From Rhodospirillaceae bacterium (GTDB taxonomy: Bacteria; Pseudomonadota; Alphaproteobacteria; TMED109), in the NCBI GenBank assembly GCA_902557845.1, contig CACEBX010000007.1, positions 1-45,204 on the forward strand: DNA of 45,204 nucleotides, written 5' to 3'. A program made the position numbers and the translations under genes. Under the pieces are notes generated by a model, which was not told where the DNA came from, ran no database searches, and saw only the letters and a list, made by a program, of their open reading frames with translations. Shown here in pieces: positions 1 to 8,398 of the stretch; the first letter of the stretch is position 1, and every line of letters begins with the position of its first letter.

Positions 1-850
1 TAAATACTGTTAGGTTAAACTTCTCAGACATCAAAATTATTTTTTTAAAGTCTTTTTTTTTATATCTATAATGGTCTGGATATTCAATCTTTTTCACTAA
101 ATTAAATCCATAATTAATTAAAGAGATAAAAAAGTTTTTGGGATGAGCAATTCCAGCGAAGGCCAAAATATTTTTATTTTTTACATTTTTTAAAAGATTT
201 TTTTCATATAGTAATTTAGCGTATGTTATAGGCTTAGAACTATTAAGAACAGTTGGATCTAAAGAGTCCATATTCCCATAATAAAATATACTGTCACATC
301 TTTGTATGCCAGAATAAATCTTTTCCCTTAAAGGTCCTGCTGGTATTATGGATTTATTGCCAAATTGTTGCATTTGATTAATAGTCAAAATATTATAATC
401 TTTTATAATAGAAAAGTCTTGATAACCATCATCTAAAATAATAAGGTTGGCTCCTTTTTTAATGGCGTGTTCAATACCAATTTTTCTATCTTTTACAAGC
501 CATGTAGTAGTTATTTTAGAGATTAATATAGGTTCATCTCCTACTAAAAGAGGGTTACTGTTTTCATTGATAAGAATGAGATCTTGAGTATTTTTACACT
601 TGTATTTTTTTTTTACAACATGGACAACAAATTTTTTTTTTAAAAATAACTTTGCAAGTTCAATAGTTAAGGGAGTTTTCCCACTTCCACCAGATATTAT
701 ATTACCAACACATATTACAGGAACTTTAAACTTTTGTGGTTTTGTTAAAAATTTTTTAAAATAAACTCCTATCAACCATAAAGCTGATAAAGGATAAAAT
801 ATATATCTTAAGCTTGATTTATCTTTATACCAAAATTTTGGAGTTTTCAT
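1..850 (-). CDS. lpxK: Tetraacyldisaccharide 4'-kinase, C-terminus cut by window edge
   Basis: This inner-membrane kinase phosphorylates the 4' position of the lipid A disaccharide to give lipid IVA. I translated the frame by hand from an ATG at 848-850. It has an N-terminal hydrophobic stretch, then the LpxK P-loop GNIISGGSGKTP at residues 49-60, a DDGYQ motif and a PAGPLRE motif, all hallmarks of the family. About 283 residues are visible and the frame is still open at base 1, so only the C-terminus is missing. It overlaps the end of waaA by 26 bases and is read after it, giving a lipid A/Kdo operon. The assignment is firm. Confidence 0.93.
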   Translation of the reverse strand, partial: MKTPKFWYKDKSSLRYIFYPLSALWLIGVYFKKFLTKPQKFKVPVICVGNIISGGSGKTPLTIELAKLFLKKKFVVHVVKKKYKCKNTQDLILINENSNPLLVGDEPILISKITTTWLVKDRKIGIEHAIKKGANLIILDDGYQDFSIIKDYNILTINQMQQFGNKSIIPAGPLREKIYSGIQRCDSIFYYGNMDSLDPTVLNSSKPITYAKLLYEKNLLKNVKNKNILAFAGIAHPKNFFISLINYGFNLVKKIEYPDHYRYKKKDFKKIILMSEKFNLTVF

Positions 851-2108
851 TTTTTCTTTCTAACGCAATAACTTTTTTTACAATTTCTTTTTCTTTTTTT
901 GGAAAACTTTGAGTTATTAAAAAAGCCTTCTTGCCAATACTCTTAAGTGTATTTTTATCATTATATAAATCAATTATTATTTTAGATAATTTGCTATTAT
1001 TTTCTAATATTTTTATAGCACCTTTATGCTTAAAAATATTTACGGTATCTTTTATTTTTGAAAAATATTTTCCTATAACTATACATTTAGACATCTGGGC
1101 AGGCTCTATTATGTTGTGTCCTCCTACAGGGGATAAGGTTCCTCCTAGTATTACTATATTAGCTGAGGAAATTAATGTACCACTTTCACCAAAGGTATCA
1201 GCTAAGTATACTTGTGTATTTTTTTTTGGTAATTGTAAGGTTGACCTTTGCATAAATTTAAAACCATGGTTATTAATAATTTTTTTTATTTCATTTGCTC
1301 TTTTTGGATGACGTGGTTGTATTATTAAAATAACATCTTTTATTTTTTTTATTATTTCTCTTAAACTGCTAAGCAAAATCTTTTCCTCTCCGACATGAGT
1401 GCTTAAGGCTAGAATAATAAAGGAGTTTTTTACCTCTTTTTTAATTTGATTCACATTACTTATTTTTACTTTCAGCTTTAAGGAAGAGTTTTTTAAATTA
1501 TAAACATCATGAATTTTAATATTTGCAAATTTAAATAATTTATTTTTTTCTACCTGAGATTGAGCAATAATAATATCAAAGCTTTCTAATAGGTTTTTAA
1601 AAAACTTTTTAAACAATTGCCATCTTTTGAGTGACTTATCTGAAAAGCTTGCCTGGATTAAAACAAGTGGAATATTATTTTGACGACAATTATTAATTAA
1701 ATTAGGCCATATTTCTGACTCAACAAATACTGATATATTTGGCTTATAATTCATTAAAAATTTTTTAACAAAAAAGTTTAAGTCTAAAGGAAGGAATTGG
1801 TGAGAAATATTTTTAGAAAAGTTTTTTTTTACATAAGCTTCAGACAACAATGTACTTGTTGTAACTAAAACATCATATTTTTTATTTAAAAATACTTGTA
1901 ATATTTTTTCTAAAGACTTTACTTCACCAACACTACAAGCATGAAACCAAATTAACTTATTCTTTTTTTTGTAAATATTATTTGTAATGCCAAGTTTTTC
2001 TATATACTTTTTATTATGTTCCTTTCCTAATAATACTCTAATTAATATTATTAAGATAATTATAGGAGAAGTTAAATATAAAAAAAAATTGTAAAAAAAT
2101 AAAAACAC
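825..2108 (-). CDS. waaA: 3-deoxy-D-manno-octulosonic acid (Kdo) transferase
   Basis: WaaA transfers Kdo from CMP-Kdo to lipid IVA at the inner membrane. The 427-residue protein has a membrane anchor at about residues 1-26. It then has the GKE segment and WFHACSVGE at residues 54-62, where Glu62 is the expected catalytic base of this GT-B family. A GESGTL...GGTLSPVGGHNIIEPA stretch in the C-terminal half matches the nucleotide-binding lobe. The start is GTG, and its G is shared with the TAG stop of pmbA (TAGTG), so translation is probably coupled. lpxK follows with an overlap. Length is normal for the family. Confidence 0.93.
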   Translation of the reverse strand: MFLFFYNFFLYLTSPIIILIILIRVLLGKEHNKKYIEKLGITNNIYKKKNKLIWFHACSVGEVKSLEKILQVFLNKKYDVLVTTSTLLSEAYVKKNFSKNISHQFLPLDLNFFVKKFLMNYKPNISVFVESEIWPNLINNCRQNNIPLVLIQASFSDKSLKRWQLFKKFFKNLLESFDIIIAQSQVEKNKLFKFANIKIHDVYNLKNSSLKLKVKISNVNQIKKEVKNSFIILALSTHVGEEKILLSSLREIIKKIKDVILIIQPRHPKRANEIKKIINNHGFKFMQRSTLQLPKKNTQVYLADTFGESGTLISSANIVILGGTLSPVGGHNIIEPAQMSKCIVIGKYFSKIKDTVNIFKHKGAIKILENNSKLSKIIIDLYNDKNTLKSIGKKAFLITQSFPKKEKEIVKKVIALERKNENSKILV

Positions 2109-3418
2109 TAAATGCCGGCCAATGTCATATTTTCAACTAATACAGTAGGAGAGTTCATATTTTCTATTACCTGTAAATCATTAGCTGGTGTTATTTTTTT
2201 TAAAATATCATTCATATTTCCTGCAATAGTAATTTCGTTTACAGGAAAAGTAAGTTCACCATTTTCTATCATGAAGCCAGCAGCACCTCTACTATAGTCT
2301 CCATTTACAGGATTAAAGCTCATTCCTAACATTTCTGTTACAAATATTCCCTTTTTAATTGGTTTGATTAACTCATCTGGAGTCACTTTTCCATTATTTA
2401 ATGTCAAATTATAAGGACTTGAATTACCATTAGGCTTTATTTTTAATTGTCTAGCACTTCGCAGTCCTAACAAGTAGTTTTTCAAATATCCATTTTCTAT
2501 TAAATTTAAATTTTTTGACTTAATGCCTCTAGTGTCAAAAGGCACAGACCCTAAACCTCTTAATAGCTGTGGCATGTTAGCAATTGTAATATCATCTTTA
2601 CAAATTTTTTTTTCTATCTTTTTTGATAAAAAGCTAGTTCCTCTAGCAATTGATGTTCCAGAAATACAGGATGCCAATGATGATAGTAGGCTTTTAGCAA
2701 TTCTTGGTTCAAATACAACGTCAACACTACTACTTTTTATTTTTCTAGAATTTAATCTTGAAGCTGCTCTTTCTCCTGCTCGTTTGCCTATTTCTAAAGG
2801 GCTTTTTAAATCTTCAAAATGAATAGCCGCTGAATAGTCATAGTCTCTTTGCATATTAGTATCTCTTCCTGCAATACCAATAGAAGATATTGTATGAATA
2901 GTCTTATTATAAGTTTTGAAGAAATCTTTAGATGATAAAAAAGTAATTTGTGTATTGCTAGTACTTGCAGATGCTCCTTCAGTATTTGTAATTCCTTTTA
3001 TACCTAGCATACTTTCTTCAGCTTGCACTGCTAAATCTGAAAGTATTTCTTTATCTATAACTTTTTTATCTTCAAGATCTAATTTCTTAAGGCTATTAGC
3101 ATAATCATTATAATCAGGTAATCCAGAATAGGGATCCTCAGGAGATGACTCTGCCATAAACCTTCCTTTTTCTAAAAAAGTTAAAACATCTAATCCTTGT
3201 ATATTATTAGCACTTAGTGTCGCTTGTTTTTTTCCTAATACTACATTTAACGAAATACTACTTCCCTCTGAGCTCTCAATGTTTTCAAGCTTTACATTTC
3301 TGGTTTGTACAGACAATACTCTGTTATTAGAAATCGATAGCTCAAATTCATCAATACCAACTTTTCTATAGTTTTTTAAAATATTTTCGCTAAATTGTTC
3401 TATATTATTATTTTTCAA
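2108..3418 (-). CDS. pmbA: TldD/PmbA-family metalloprotease-related protein, PmbA (TldE) type
   Basis: PmbA/TldE is the non-metal-binding partner of the TldD protease complex, which processes small modified peptides and degrades certain antitoxins. The 436-residue length and the internal motifs fit PmbA. They include a region around NTEGASAS, RGLGSVPFDTRG, and the C-terminal half with GDYSRGAAGF and INGEL-like segments ending in VENMTLAGI. No HExxxH metal site is visible, which separates it from TldD. The start is TTG, supported by a GAGGT ribosome site five bases upstream. No tldD partner lies in the window. It leads the waaA-lpxK run. Confidence 0.9.
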   Translation of the reverse strand: MKNNNIEQFSENILKNYRKVGIDEFELSISNNRVLSVQTRNVKLENIESSEGSSISLNVVLGKKQATLSANNIQGLDVLTFLEKGRFMAESSPEDPYSGLPDYNDYANSLKKLDLEDKKVIDKEILSDLAVQAEESMLGIKGITNTEGASASTSNTQITFLSSKDFFKTYNKTIHTISSIGIAGRDTNMQRDYDYSAAIHFEDLKSPLEIGKRAGERAASRLNSRKIKSSSVDVVFEPRIAKSLLSSLASCISGTSIARGTSFLSKKIEKKICKDDITIANMPQLLRGLGSVPFDTRGIKSKNLNLIENGYLKNYLLGLRSARQLKIKPNGNSSPYNLTLNNGKVTPDELIKPIKKGIFVTEMLGMSFNPVNGDYSRGAAGFMIENGELTFPVNEITIAGNMNDILKKITPANDLQVIENMNSPTVLVENMTLAGI

Positions 3419-3442
3419 ATGGCACCTCTTTATTATTATTTA

Positions 3443-3757
3443 CTATAGTATAATTTCGCATTTGCAATCATATGAGATTAATTTTTTTTTCATTTTTTCG
3501 CAGCCTTCAAGAGCTATTTGTTCAGCATTTTTCTTTTTATACACGTTAAAACTAAAGCCTACAGCATATTTAGTAAATACTTTATCAATTTTATGCGGAA
3601 TACAAATTGCGCCAGATTTAAAGCTCTTTAAACTATCATACATAATATTATACCCTGATAGGGTTTCTTTAAAAATATTAATATAATTATCTTGGCTAGC
3701 TGTAGTATTTTTTTGTATTAAAAAGAATAAGAATAACAATTTTAGTAAAAATAACAT
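3443..3757 (-). CDS. Small secreted protein of unknown function
   Basis: This 104-residue protein starts with a hydrophobic signal peptide (about residues 1-20, ending near TTAS). A short soluble domain follows with four cysteines. Its C-terminal half has a pattern of aromatic residues, then AEQIALEGCEKMKK, then a CKC pair. That loosely recalls the small DUF4189-type periplasmic domains (Ala-Glu-Ala-Leu-x-x-Cys ... Cys). The resemblance is weak and I give no function. It sits between tRNA-Gln and pmbA on the same strand and could be co-transcribed with pmbA, 24 bases downstream. Confidence 0.7.
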   Translation of the reverse strand: MLFLLKLLFLFFLIQKNTTASQDNYINIFKETLSGYNIMYDSLKSFKSGAICIPHKIDKVFTKYAVGFSFNVYKKKNAEQIALEGCEKMKKKLISYDCKCEIIL

Positions 3758-3782
3758 TTTATTATTATAACTTGTGTAATTA

Positions 3783-3857
3783 TGGCTGGGGGACCGGGAC
3801 TCGAACCTGGACTGACGGGATCAAAACCCGCTGTTCTACCAATTAAACTATCCCCCA
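3783..3857 (-). tRNA. trnQ-TTG: tRNA-Gln (anticodon TTG)
   Basis: Read on the minus strand, the 7-bp acceptor stem TGGGGGA pairs with TCCCCCA, followed by G and an encoded CCA. The anticodon arm is GCGGG-TTTTGAT-CCCGT, with TTG at positions 34-36. The T arm carries the GGTTCGAGTCC consensus. The anticodon reads CAA (and CAG by wobble), so this is tRNA-Gln. The 75-base span includes the 3' CCA. Confidence 0.97.
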
Positions 3858-3919
3858 ATATAATTAATAATATTGCATTTGTTTAACTTTTGAGCAAGAG
3901 TATAAAAAAAAAAAGTAAA

Positions 3920-4792
3920 ATGAAAATTATTAATGGAAAAAAAATAGCATCTAACCTTAATGAAGAACTAAAAGATAGGCTACAAGGATTAAAAAAAAAT
4001 AAAAATATAGTACCTACATTAGTAGTAATTTTAATTGGTAATAACCCAGCTAGTAAAATCTACGTTAAAAATAAACAAATTAAGGCTGATGAGGTTGGAA
4101 TTAAATCTACTGTAAAGATGTTAAGTGCTGAAACAAGTGAAAAGGATCTTTTAGATTGTATTGATAGTTATAATAATGATAATGATATTGATGCCATACT
4201 TGTTCAATTACCTTTACCATCTCATATAAATGCTAATAAAGTAACAGATGCTATATCATATGAAAAAGATGTAGATGGTTTTAACTCTAAAAATATAGGA
4301 TTATTAGCACAAGGAAGACCTTATATTGTTCCCTGTACACCTTTAGGATGTTTAAAGTTGTTGCATACTGAAGTAAATCTTATAGGATCCAAGGCTATAA
4401 TTTTAGGAAGATCTAACATAGTAGGAAGACCAATGTCATATTTGTTAACTAATCAAAATGCTACTGTAACTTTAGCGCATTCAAAAACAAAAAATTTAAA
4501 AGAACTATGTCTAGATAACGATATTATTATTGCAGCCACAGGTATACCAAAGATGGTTAAAAGCGATTGGGTCAAGGAAAAAGCAGTTATAATTGATGTA
4601 GGTATCAATCAAATAGATGATAAGAATCATAAAAAAATTTTAGTTGGTGATGTTGATTACTCTGATGTTTTTTCTAAGGTAAAAGCTATTACTCCTGTCC
4701 CAGGTGGTGTGGGACCAATGACTATACATTGCCTTATGGAAAATACTTTCAAGTTATCTTTGCTTAGAAGAAATTTAAAGTATAATTTTTGA
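3920..4792 (+). CDS. folD: Bifunctional methylenetetrahydrofolate dehydrogenase / cyclohydrolase
   Basis: FolD interconverts methylene-, methenyl- and 10-formyl-tetrahydrofolate in the cytoplasm, supplying one-carbon units. Visible motifs are the YxxxK pair (Tyr48, Lys52), QLPLP, KDVDGFN, PCTPLG, the NADP-binding GRSNIVGRPM, and PVPGGVGPMT near the end. I chose the ATG at 3920 (290 residues). The frame is open back to a TTG at 3890, but that adds only a Lys/Ser-rich tail unlike the family. The gene faces ispE and their 3' ends overlap by 18 bases. Confidence 0.96.
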   Translation: MKIINGKKIASNLNEELKDRLQGLKKNKNIVPTLVVILIGNNPASKIYVKNKQIKADEVGIKSTVKMLSAETSEKDLLDCIDSYNNDNDIDAILVQLPLPSHINANKVTDAISYEKDVDGFNSKNIGLLAQGRPYIVPCTPLGCLKLLHTEVNLIGSKAIILGRSNIVGRPMSYLLTNQNATVTLAHSKTKNLKELCLDNDIIIAATGIPKMVKSDWVKEKAVIIDVGINQIDDKNHKKILVGDVDYSDVFSKVKAITPVPGGVGPMTIHCLMENTFKLSLLRRNLKYNF

Positions 4793-5647
4793 TATTTTTT
4801 TCCAGCAACCTCTTGTTATCTCTTTAATATTTTTCTCATATTCTAAAGTGCTAGGTTTGTTTTTAAAAAGAATAAAAATAGTAGATCCACTTCCTGTCAT
4901 TTTGGGCTTAGTCAAAATAGCTTTTGTAATTGGAAGTTCATTTATCATATTTTTGAATATATAAGAACTATTTTCAGCTGCTTCCTGTAGGTCATTATTA
5001 TGATAGTTCATATCATTAATTAAGTTTTTATAATTATAATTATATTTTGGTGCTTTTGAAAAAGGCTTAGAAAAACTTTTAAAAACTTTTTTAGTGCTTA
5101 GATTAATATTAGGCTTAATTAATAATATCCATATATTTTTATTAAGTATTTTCAATTTATTTAATTTATCACCAAAGCCTTCTACTTTTTGATTAAATGA
5201 AAAATAACAAGCTGGCAGATCTGCTCCTAATGTACCCAATTGGCTGATTATCTCTTTTTTTTTAATATTTAGTTTATACATCTTAAAAATAACCCTGGCA
5301 ACAGCAGCAGCATCAGCTGAACCTCCTCCTAGCCCCGACCCTATTGGAATATTTTTTTGAATTTTAATTTTAAAGTTATTCGATATAGAATACTTTTTTT
5401 TTATTAAATGTATTGTTTTTGCAACTATTGTATCACCGCCACTTTCAGAAAGAATTTTAGAAAATTTTCCGTATGTATTAATAGTCAATTTTTCATTTTT
5501 TTTTATAAAAATATTATCGTAAAGATCAGGTAAAAAAGTCACAACACTATTTACAGAGTGATAATCTTTAGTTTCTTTTCCTAAGATTCTAAAAGTTAAA
5601 TTAACTTTTGCATAAGCCCTTTCTTGTAAATAACTAGAGTGTACCAA
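4775..5647 (-). CDS. ispE: 4-diphosphocytidyl-2-C-methyl-D-erythritol kinase
   Basis: This GHMP kinase of the MEP isoprenoid pathway phosphorylates CDP-methylerythritol. It helps make the precursors later used by the crt genes and ubiA in this window. The 290-residue protein shows YAKVNL near the N-terminus (Lys14) and the glycine-rich ATP loop PIGSGLGGGSADAAA at residues 101-115. A C-terminal TGSGSTIF motif is also present. The start is TTG at 5647, six bases after the TPR gene's stop, so the two are probably one transcript. It overlaps the end of folD by 18 bases in the convergent direction. Confidence 0.95.
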   Translation of the reverse strand: MVHSSYLQERAYAKVNLTFRILGKETKDYHSVNSVVTFLPDLYDNIFIKKNEKLTINTYGKFSKILSESGGDTIVAKTIHLIKKKYSISNNFKIKIQKNIPIGSGLGGGSADAAAVARVIFKMYKLNIKKKEIISQLGTLGADLPACYFSFNQKVEGFGDKLNKLKILNKNIWILLIKPNINLSTKKVFKSFSKPFSKAPKYNYNYKNLINDMNYHNNDLQEAAENSSYIFKNMINELPITKAILTKPKMTGSGSTIFILFKNKPSTLEYEKNIKEITRGCWKKISKIIL

Positions 5648-5653
5648 ATTTAA

Positions 5654-7333
5654 TTATAGACCTTTTTTTAGTTTGAATTTAATTTTTTCTTTTAGGTCTT
5701 CATCTGGTTTATAAATTAAGGCACGATTCCATTGAAACACTGCTTCATTCTTATAACCTGCACGCCACATTGCATCTCCTAAGTGATCATTTATTATCGG
5801 ATCGTTAGGAACCAAGCTTACAGCTTTTTCTAATTCTATAACTGATTTTTTGTATTCACCCATTCTATAGTAGGCCCATCCAAGACTATCAACAAAATAA
5901 CCATCATCAGGTCTTAATTTAACAGCCTTGGAAATAAGATCTTTTGCCGCATCAATATTTTTTCCGGAATCTATCCATGAGTAGCCTAAATAATTAAGAG
6001 TAAGAGGTTGTTCAGGGCTTAATTCTATAGAATATAAAAAGTCTTTTTCAGCTAAGTTCCATTTATTAGATCTTTCATAAGCCATTCCTCTTGAGTAGTA
6101 TAAATACCAATGCCTATTTTCTATTACTTTAAGGCTAGAAATAGCTTCTGAAAAGTATTTAGTTGCATTCTTATAATCTTTTTGAATATGATATAATTCA
6201 CCTAATTTATAAAAAATCTCAGTTTTCTCTTCATAGCCTTTTTCTAGTCTATGTAGGTAGTCTAAGGCAAAGCTGTATTGTTGTAAGTCTATATATAACT
6301 CTGAAATATTTATTAAGACATTCCAATTAATATAACTATTAGATGGAATACTTTTCATATGTTCTATAGCTAACATTTTTTTATCTAAACTTTTTAAATT
6401 CATAGATATCAAATACTTTACTAAATGATTTTCAGGATCAATATAAAGAGAGGTTTGAGCTAATGCTAATGAAGTTTCATACATGTTTTGAGAATATAAA
6501 GTATAAGCTAAATTATATAAGGCTTCTGATATTCCTTTTTTTGGTGAGATTAACTTCTTAAATATATTGTTATTATCTTTTTTTAAATATTTAGAAAAAC
6601 TATGGTCTGGATATTTTTCTAAAAACCTAGAAATATATATATTATCCAAATTATTTTTGCTAAACAAATTAAAGTAAAAGTATAATGTTCTTAGCTTTTC
6701 TATATCAAAAGTCTTTAAATGTTCTTCAAAAGTATTTTTAGAGAGTGCTTTTTTGTTATGATATAATTGAATAAGAGCTAAATGATGATAATAAAAATTA
6801 CTTAAAGCTAATCCTTCTGATTTATATTCATATTTTTCTAGAGAGACAATAGCTTGTTTAAGATTTGGTGAAAGCCATGCTTGTAATATTGGAAGCATTT
6901 TTTCTGTTATAAGAAAAGACTGACTATTATTTAGATGTTGTAAAGCTTTACTAAAATTATTATTTTTTATTTCACTTATAAATATTAGAAAATTTGAAAT
7001 AATAGTTTCACTCGTTTGTTTACCAAATTTTTTTTCGTAATTTTTTACAGTAGATATTGCAGTCTCAATATCACCGCTTAAAATGAGTGACATTAAGGAA
7101 AGTTTATAAACTTCCTTGTTTTTAGGGTTGATGTTGTGTGCATAGTTAAAAAAGTCAGCTGAAATAGAAGAGTCATTATTATAATTAGCTATTTGACCTG
7201 ATAATATAGAACCAAAGTATGATTTTTTATAATTAACAGCTTGTAACTGTTTTCCAGTAAATATTACAAGTGATAATATTAATACTATGCACAAAAAATC
7301 ATTCAATTTAAACAAAAACACTTTACTTACCAT
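5654..7333 (-). CDS. Tetratricopeptide-repeat protein, probably periplasmic or membrane-anchored
   Basis: This 559-residue protein has a hydrophobic N-terminal segment (about residues 8-28) and then many TPR-like helical pairs. The clearest repeats are C-terminal, with motifs such as LGYSWIDSGKNIDAAKDLI, VDSLGWAYYRMGEYKKSV and INDHLGDAMWRAGYKNEA. This DSLGWAYYR...NDHLGDA...FQWNRAL signature is familiar from alphaproteobacterial TPR proteins encoded next to ispE. TPR domains are protein-binding scaffolds; the partner is unknown. The ATG at 7333 diverges from the 64-residue gene at 7382. Confidence 0.85.
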   Translation of the reverse strand: MVSKVFLFKLNDFLCIVLILSLVIFTGKQLQAVNYKKSYFGSILSGQIANYNNDSSISADFFNYAHNINPKNKEVYKLSLMSLILSGDIETAISTVKNYEKKFGKQTSETIISNFLIFISEIKNNNFSKALQHLNNSQSFLITEKMLPILQAWLSPNLKQAIVSLEKYEYKSEGLALSNFYYHHLALIQLYHNKKALSKNTFEEHLKTFDIEKLRTLYFYFNLFSKNNLDNIYISRFLEKYPDHSFSKYLKKDNNNIFKKLISPKKGISEALYNLAYTLYSQNMYETSLALAQTSLYIDPENHLVKYLISMNLKSLDKKMLAIEHMKSIPSNSYINWNVLINISELYIDLQQYSFALDYLHRLEKGYEEKTEIFYKLGELYHIQKDYKNATKYFSEAISSLKVIENRHWYLYYSRGMAYERSNKWNLAEKDFLYSIELSPEQPLTLNYLGYSWIDSGKNIDAAKDLISKAVKLRPDDGYFVDSLGWAYYRMGEYKKSVIELEKAVSLVPNDPIINDHLGDAMWRAGYKNEAVFQWNRALIYKPDEDLKEKIKFKLKKGL

Positions 7334-7381
7334 AAAATAAAATTATTATACATTATATCAGAAAAGTAATTAAGAGGTAAT

Positions 7382-7576
7382 ATGGCTTTAAATAAAAATA
7401 ATCCTAATGCCAGAGGGGCAAAACAACAAGATAAAACATATAATGGTAAGGTGATAAAACCAGTTTTATATATCGGAACCTGGGTAGGAGAGGGAAGATA
7501 TATGGCTGCTCAAACAGAAGAAGGTAAAATCATAAAAGATCCTAAAGGCAAGCCTATTCCTTATTCAGCATTCTAA
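7382..7576 (+). CDS. Small hypothetical protein, 64 residues
   Basis: This short soluble protein is basic at its N-terminus and rich in Gly, Lys and Tyr. It has segments VLYIGTWVGEGRYMAA and KDPKGKPIPYSAF and no signal peptide or membrane segment. A good ribosome site (AAGAGGT at about 7371-7377) precedes the ATG. Only one base separates its TAA from the TTG of the uracil-DNA glycosylase gene, so the two are probably translated together. I do not recognise the family. The strong ribosome site, tight coupling and non-random composition support a real gene. Confidence 0.75.
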   Translation: MALNKNNPNARGAKQQDKTYNGKVIKPVLYIGTWVGEGRYMAAQTEEGKIIKDPKGKPIPYSAF

Positions 7577-7577
7577 A

Positions 7578-8342
7578 TTGGGTAAAAAAAGTATATTATT
7601 ACATAGCTTATTAAAATGGCATTATACAAACAATGTTATAAGTTTTTTGCCTTTTCAAACTAATGAATCTTCCTTTTCATACAAAGATCAAAATACTATA
7701 TATTCCAAAAATGTAGATTTAATAGAAGATGAAATAAATAAGAATGAAATTAAAAAAGTAATTATTCAAGCTAATAACTTAGAAGCTTTAAAAAAAGAGG
7801 TAGAGGGTCTTGATGAGTGCGCCTTAAAAAAAACTGCTACCAATATTGTTTTTTCGGATGGGAACAGCAAAGCTAATGTAATGGTAGTAGGAGAAGCCCC
7901 TGGAGAAGAAGAAGATAAACTAGGTAAACCATTTAAAGGGCAAGCTGGAAATTTGCTAGACAAAATGCTGGAAGCTATAGGGCAAAACAGAGAAAATACC
8001 TATATTACTAACTTAATATTTTGGAGGCCACCTGGAAATAGAAATCCAACTCAAGAGGAAATTAATATCTGTCTTCCCTACGCATTAAAACACATTGAAA
8101 TTATAAATCCAAAAATTTTAATATTGACAGGAGCGATTGCTACTAAAGCTATTTTAAGGCAAAATAATAAAGGAATTATTCAGTTAAGAGGGAAATGGCA
8201 GAATTTCTCTATAAACAAGTCTACAAGCATAAAAACAATGCCTATATTTCATCCAGCATTTTTGCTTAGACAACCTACTAGGAAAAGAGAAGCTTGGGAA
8301 GATTTAAAAAAAATTAAACAAGAAATAGATTTAATTACTTGA
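7578..8342 (+). CDS. Family 4-type uracil-DNA glycosylase
   Basis: This enzyme class removes uracil from DNA to start base-excision repair. The 254-residue protein has motif A GEAPGEEED (residues 105-113), GKPFKGQAGNLLDKML, YITN, WRPPGNRNP (149-157), and motif B HPAFLLRQP near the C-terminus. The TTG start is kept because no Met precedes the core and the LLKWHYTNNV stretch looks like a family N-terminus. Only two cysteines exist (81 and 165), whereas classic family 4 enzymes use four for a 4Fe-4S cluster. The position often held by Cys before RPP is Trp149. It may therefore be a cluster-less subgroup. Confidence 0.88.
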   Translation: MGKKSILLHSLLKWHYTNNVISFLPFQTNESSFSYKDQNTIYSKNVDLIEDEINKNEIKKVIIQANNLEALKKEVEGLDECALKKTATNIVFSDGNSKANVMVVGEAPGEEEDKLGKPFKGQAGNLLDKMLEAIGQNRENTYITNLIFWRPPGNRNPTQEEINICLPYALKHIEIINPKILILTGAIATKAILRQNNKGIIQLRGKWQNFSINKSTSIKTMPIFHPAFLLRQPTRKREAWEDLKKIKQEIDLIT

Positions 8343-8398
8343 TATTGTTATATATTTTTGTTTTAATACCATATTTAGTGTAGTTATAATTTTTAAAT

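Noticed and set aside
3890-3919. A TTG start ten codons upstream of the chosen folD start
   Set aside because: It adds only a Lys/Ser-rich tail not seen in FolD. The ATG at 3920 gives the normal N-terminus.
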